Part shown: piece after piece, positions 6,149-6,964 of the stretch
How the letters are laid out: every line of letters starts with the position of its first letter
How positions within the stretch are numbered: position 1 is the first letter of the stretch
Source of the DNA: Candidatus Sabulitectum sp.
GTDB lineage: Bacteria > Fermentibacterota > Fermentibacteria > Fermentibacterales > JCC-6
Direction: 5' to 3'
Assembly (NCBI GenBank): GCA_029934845.1
Contig: JAOZLN010000135.1
Span: 1-6,964 of the forward strand
Length of the DNA stretch: 6,964 nucleotides
Notes under the pieces: model-generated
The model's database searches: none
Seen by the model: the letters and a program-made list of their open reading frames with translations, nothing else
Told to the model about the DNA's origin: nothing
Program-made: the position numbers and the translations under genes

Positions 6149-6906
6149 ATGGTAACCCCTCTCGAAGAGGCTGTAATGAATTCAGCCATTCTTCTCTTCA
6201 GCGAATTCTCTGATTCCTCTGCAAGAGCTGCTGCGACTTTGTCCGCCATTGTTTCGGGGTTCTTAAAGAAAAAACGAAAAGCATCCGCAGCAAAAGATAT
6301 CTCCTGGTTGGAAAAACCGTTTCTGCGCAGTCCCAGTTTATTCACACCTATCATTCTAAGAGGTTCTCCACCTGCAAGGGTGAAAGGAGCCACATCTCTG
6401 GAGACCCTGAACCCTCCACCGATCATTGAGTATTCGCCGATCCTGGTAAACTGATGAACAGGCACAATACCACCAATAATTGCCTTTGTGCCTATCTCCA
6501 CATGACCTGCGAGATTCACTGCATTGGCCAGTATCACACCGTCTCCGATAACGCAGTCGTGAGCCACATGGCTGAAGGCCATCAGGAAACAATCAGCACC
6601 AATTACGGTTTTGCCGGTGGCGCTGGTACCGCAGTTGATATTGGCCATCTCCCGGATCACCGTTCTTGCTCCGATCTCGAGAGTTGTTCTTTCACCTGCA
6701 AATTTCAGGTCCTGAGGCGGCGTACCGATCACAGCGCCTGGTCCAATATTTACATCAGCAGAAAGAGTTGTAATACCCGCTACTACTGCATGAGCACCAA
6801 TAACAACACCAGAGCCCAATACAACTTCCGGACCCACAACAGCATAAGGTCCTATTTCTACAGAATCAGGTGCAGAGCATTGAACGATCGCTGTAGAATG
6901 TATCAT
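6145..6906 (-). CDS. lpxA: Acyl-[ACP]-UDP-N-acetylglucosamine O-acyltransferase LpxA
   Basis: LpxA catalyses the first step of lipid A synthesis in the cytoplasm, moving a (3R)-3-hydroxyacyl chain from ACP to the 3-hydroxyl of UDP-GlcNAc. The 253 residues (E. coli has 262) show the left-handed beta-helix hexapeptide repeats (for example VEIGPYAVVGPEVVLGSG, 16-33; VNIGPGAVIG, 52-61) and then a helical C-terminus from about 195. By alignment from memory with E. coli LpxA, the catalytic His125 is His116 in SHVAHDC, His144 is His135, His160 is His151, Asn198 is Asn189 and Arg204 is Arg195, all with matching spacing. The acyl-chain ruler position (E. coli Gly173) is Gly164, which suggests a longer chain, although chain length cannot be settled by sequence. 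ATG 6906 overlaps the preceding fabZ stop as ATGA, with GGAG 5 bases upstream. The gene lies within an operon with fabZ upstream and the DUF5683 gene downstream. Confidence 0.97.
   Translation of the reverse strand: MIHSTAIVQCSAPDSVEIGPYAVVGPEVVLGSGVVIGAHAVVAGITTLSADVNIGPGAVIGTPPQDLKFAGERTTLEIGARTVIREMANINCGTSATGKTVIGADCFLMAFSHVAHDCVIGDGVILANAVNLAGHVEIGTKAIIGGIVPVHQFTRIGEYSMIGGGFRVSRDVAPFTLAGGEPLRMIGVNKLGLRRNGFSNQEISFAADAFRFFFKNPETMADKVAAALAEESENSLKRRMAEFITASSRGVTI
6156..6170 (-). promoter_or_regulatory. Hairpin carrying the SD for the DUF5683 gene, inside the lpxA end
   Basis: On the minus strand, CCTCT-TCG-AGAGG (6170-6158) can form a 5-bp stem with a 3-base loop, and its 3' arm overlaps GAGGGG (6161-6156), the SD proposed for the CTG start at 6148. 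Ribosomes finishing lpxA would open it, so translation may be coupled. The stem is short; its effect is an inference. Confidence 0.35.
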
Positions 6907-6964
6907 TTCTTCTCCACCAGCATTGCTGTAAGCTCAGCCTCAACTGATACCCTGTCGTCAACCA
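6903..6964 (-). CDS. fabZ: C-terminal end of FabZ (3-hydroxyacyl-ACP dehydratase), possibly an LpxC-FabZ fusion (cut by window edge)
   Basis: Only the last 19 complete codons are present, ending in TGA at 6905-6903. The residues VSVEAELTAMLVEKK match the closing strand of FabZ (typically xVxAEAELxAMVV followed by a short charged tail). FabZ dehydrates (3R)-3-hydroxyacyl-ACP, the same pool from which LpxA draws, and fabZ next to lpxA is a well-known order. In several FCB bacteria FabZ is fused behind LpxC; the part seen here cannot show whether that is so. The stop overlaps the lpxA start as ATGA. Confidence 0.7.
   Translation of the reverse strand, partial: VDDRVSVEAELTAMLVEKK

Noticed and set aside
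5864..6454. A 196-codon plus-strand frame opposite the DUF5683 gene and lpxA
   Set aside because: It spans the end of lpxA and the DUF5683 gene, both of which have clear family signatures on the other strand. Its own translation has no recognisable motif.

Overview
The window comes from a Gram-negative, lipid A-making bacterium. Features seen in the sequence: an intact LpxA, a lipobox lipoprotein, signal peptides and an outer-membrane-type beta-barrel tail. The DUF5683-type protein next to lpxA is typical of the Fibrobacterota-Chlorobiota-Bacteroidota (FCB) group. Clear Shine-Dalgarno (SD) sequences before most genes argue against Bacteroidota proper, so an uncultured relative in that superphylum is my best guess. 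This is an inference from family distribution, not a taxonomic assignment. The stretch is densely coding and shows no sign of mobile elements, tRNA/rRNA genes or CRISPR.

Right part, minus strand (6964 down to 3998): a tightly packed operon. In transcription order it holds the last codons of fabZ (or an lpxC-fabZ fusion), lpxA, a small DUF5683-like envelope protein, an ECF sigma factor and its membrane-spanning zinc-finger anti-sigma factor. fabZ/lpxA and sigma/anti-sigma overlap by ATGA. lpxA and the DUF5683 gene appear to overlap by CTGA, using a non-standard CTG start. The DUF5683 gene and sigma are 13 bases apart. Lipid A synthesis and an envelope-type sigma switch therefore seem to be made from one message.

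Middle, minus strand (3920 to 2586): an exported protein that looks like a TolB/CsgG-like N-terminal domain, an FlgT-C-like middle domain and a C-terminal beta-barrel. It follows the anti-sigma gene by 77 bases and may be the operon's last gene or have its own promoter. It ends at a strong hairpin shared with a convergent gene.

Left part: a plus-strand gene (1798 to 2496) for an unrecognised polytopic membrane protein. Divergent from it, across 74 bases, is a large minus-strand lipoprotein gene (1723 to beyond the left edge). The lipoprotein reads like an M1-family (gluzincin) aminopeptidase that has lost the HExxH zinc site, so it is probably a non-catalytic relative.

Taken together, the window is about building and monitoring the outer membrane. 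The most unusual points are the sigma/anti-sigma pair inside a lipid A operon, the very acidic exported region of the anti-sigma factor, and the pseudo-peptidase lipoprotein.
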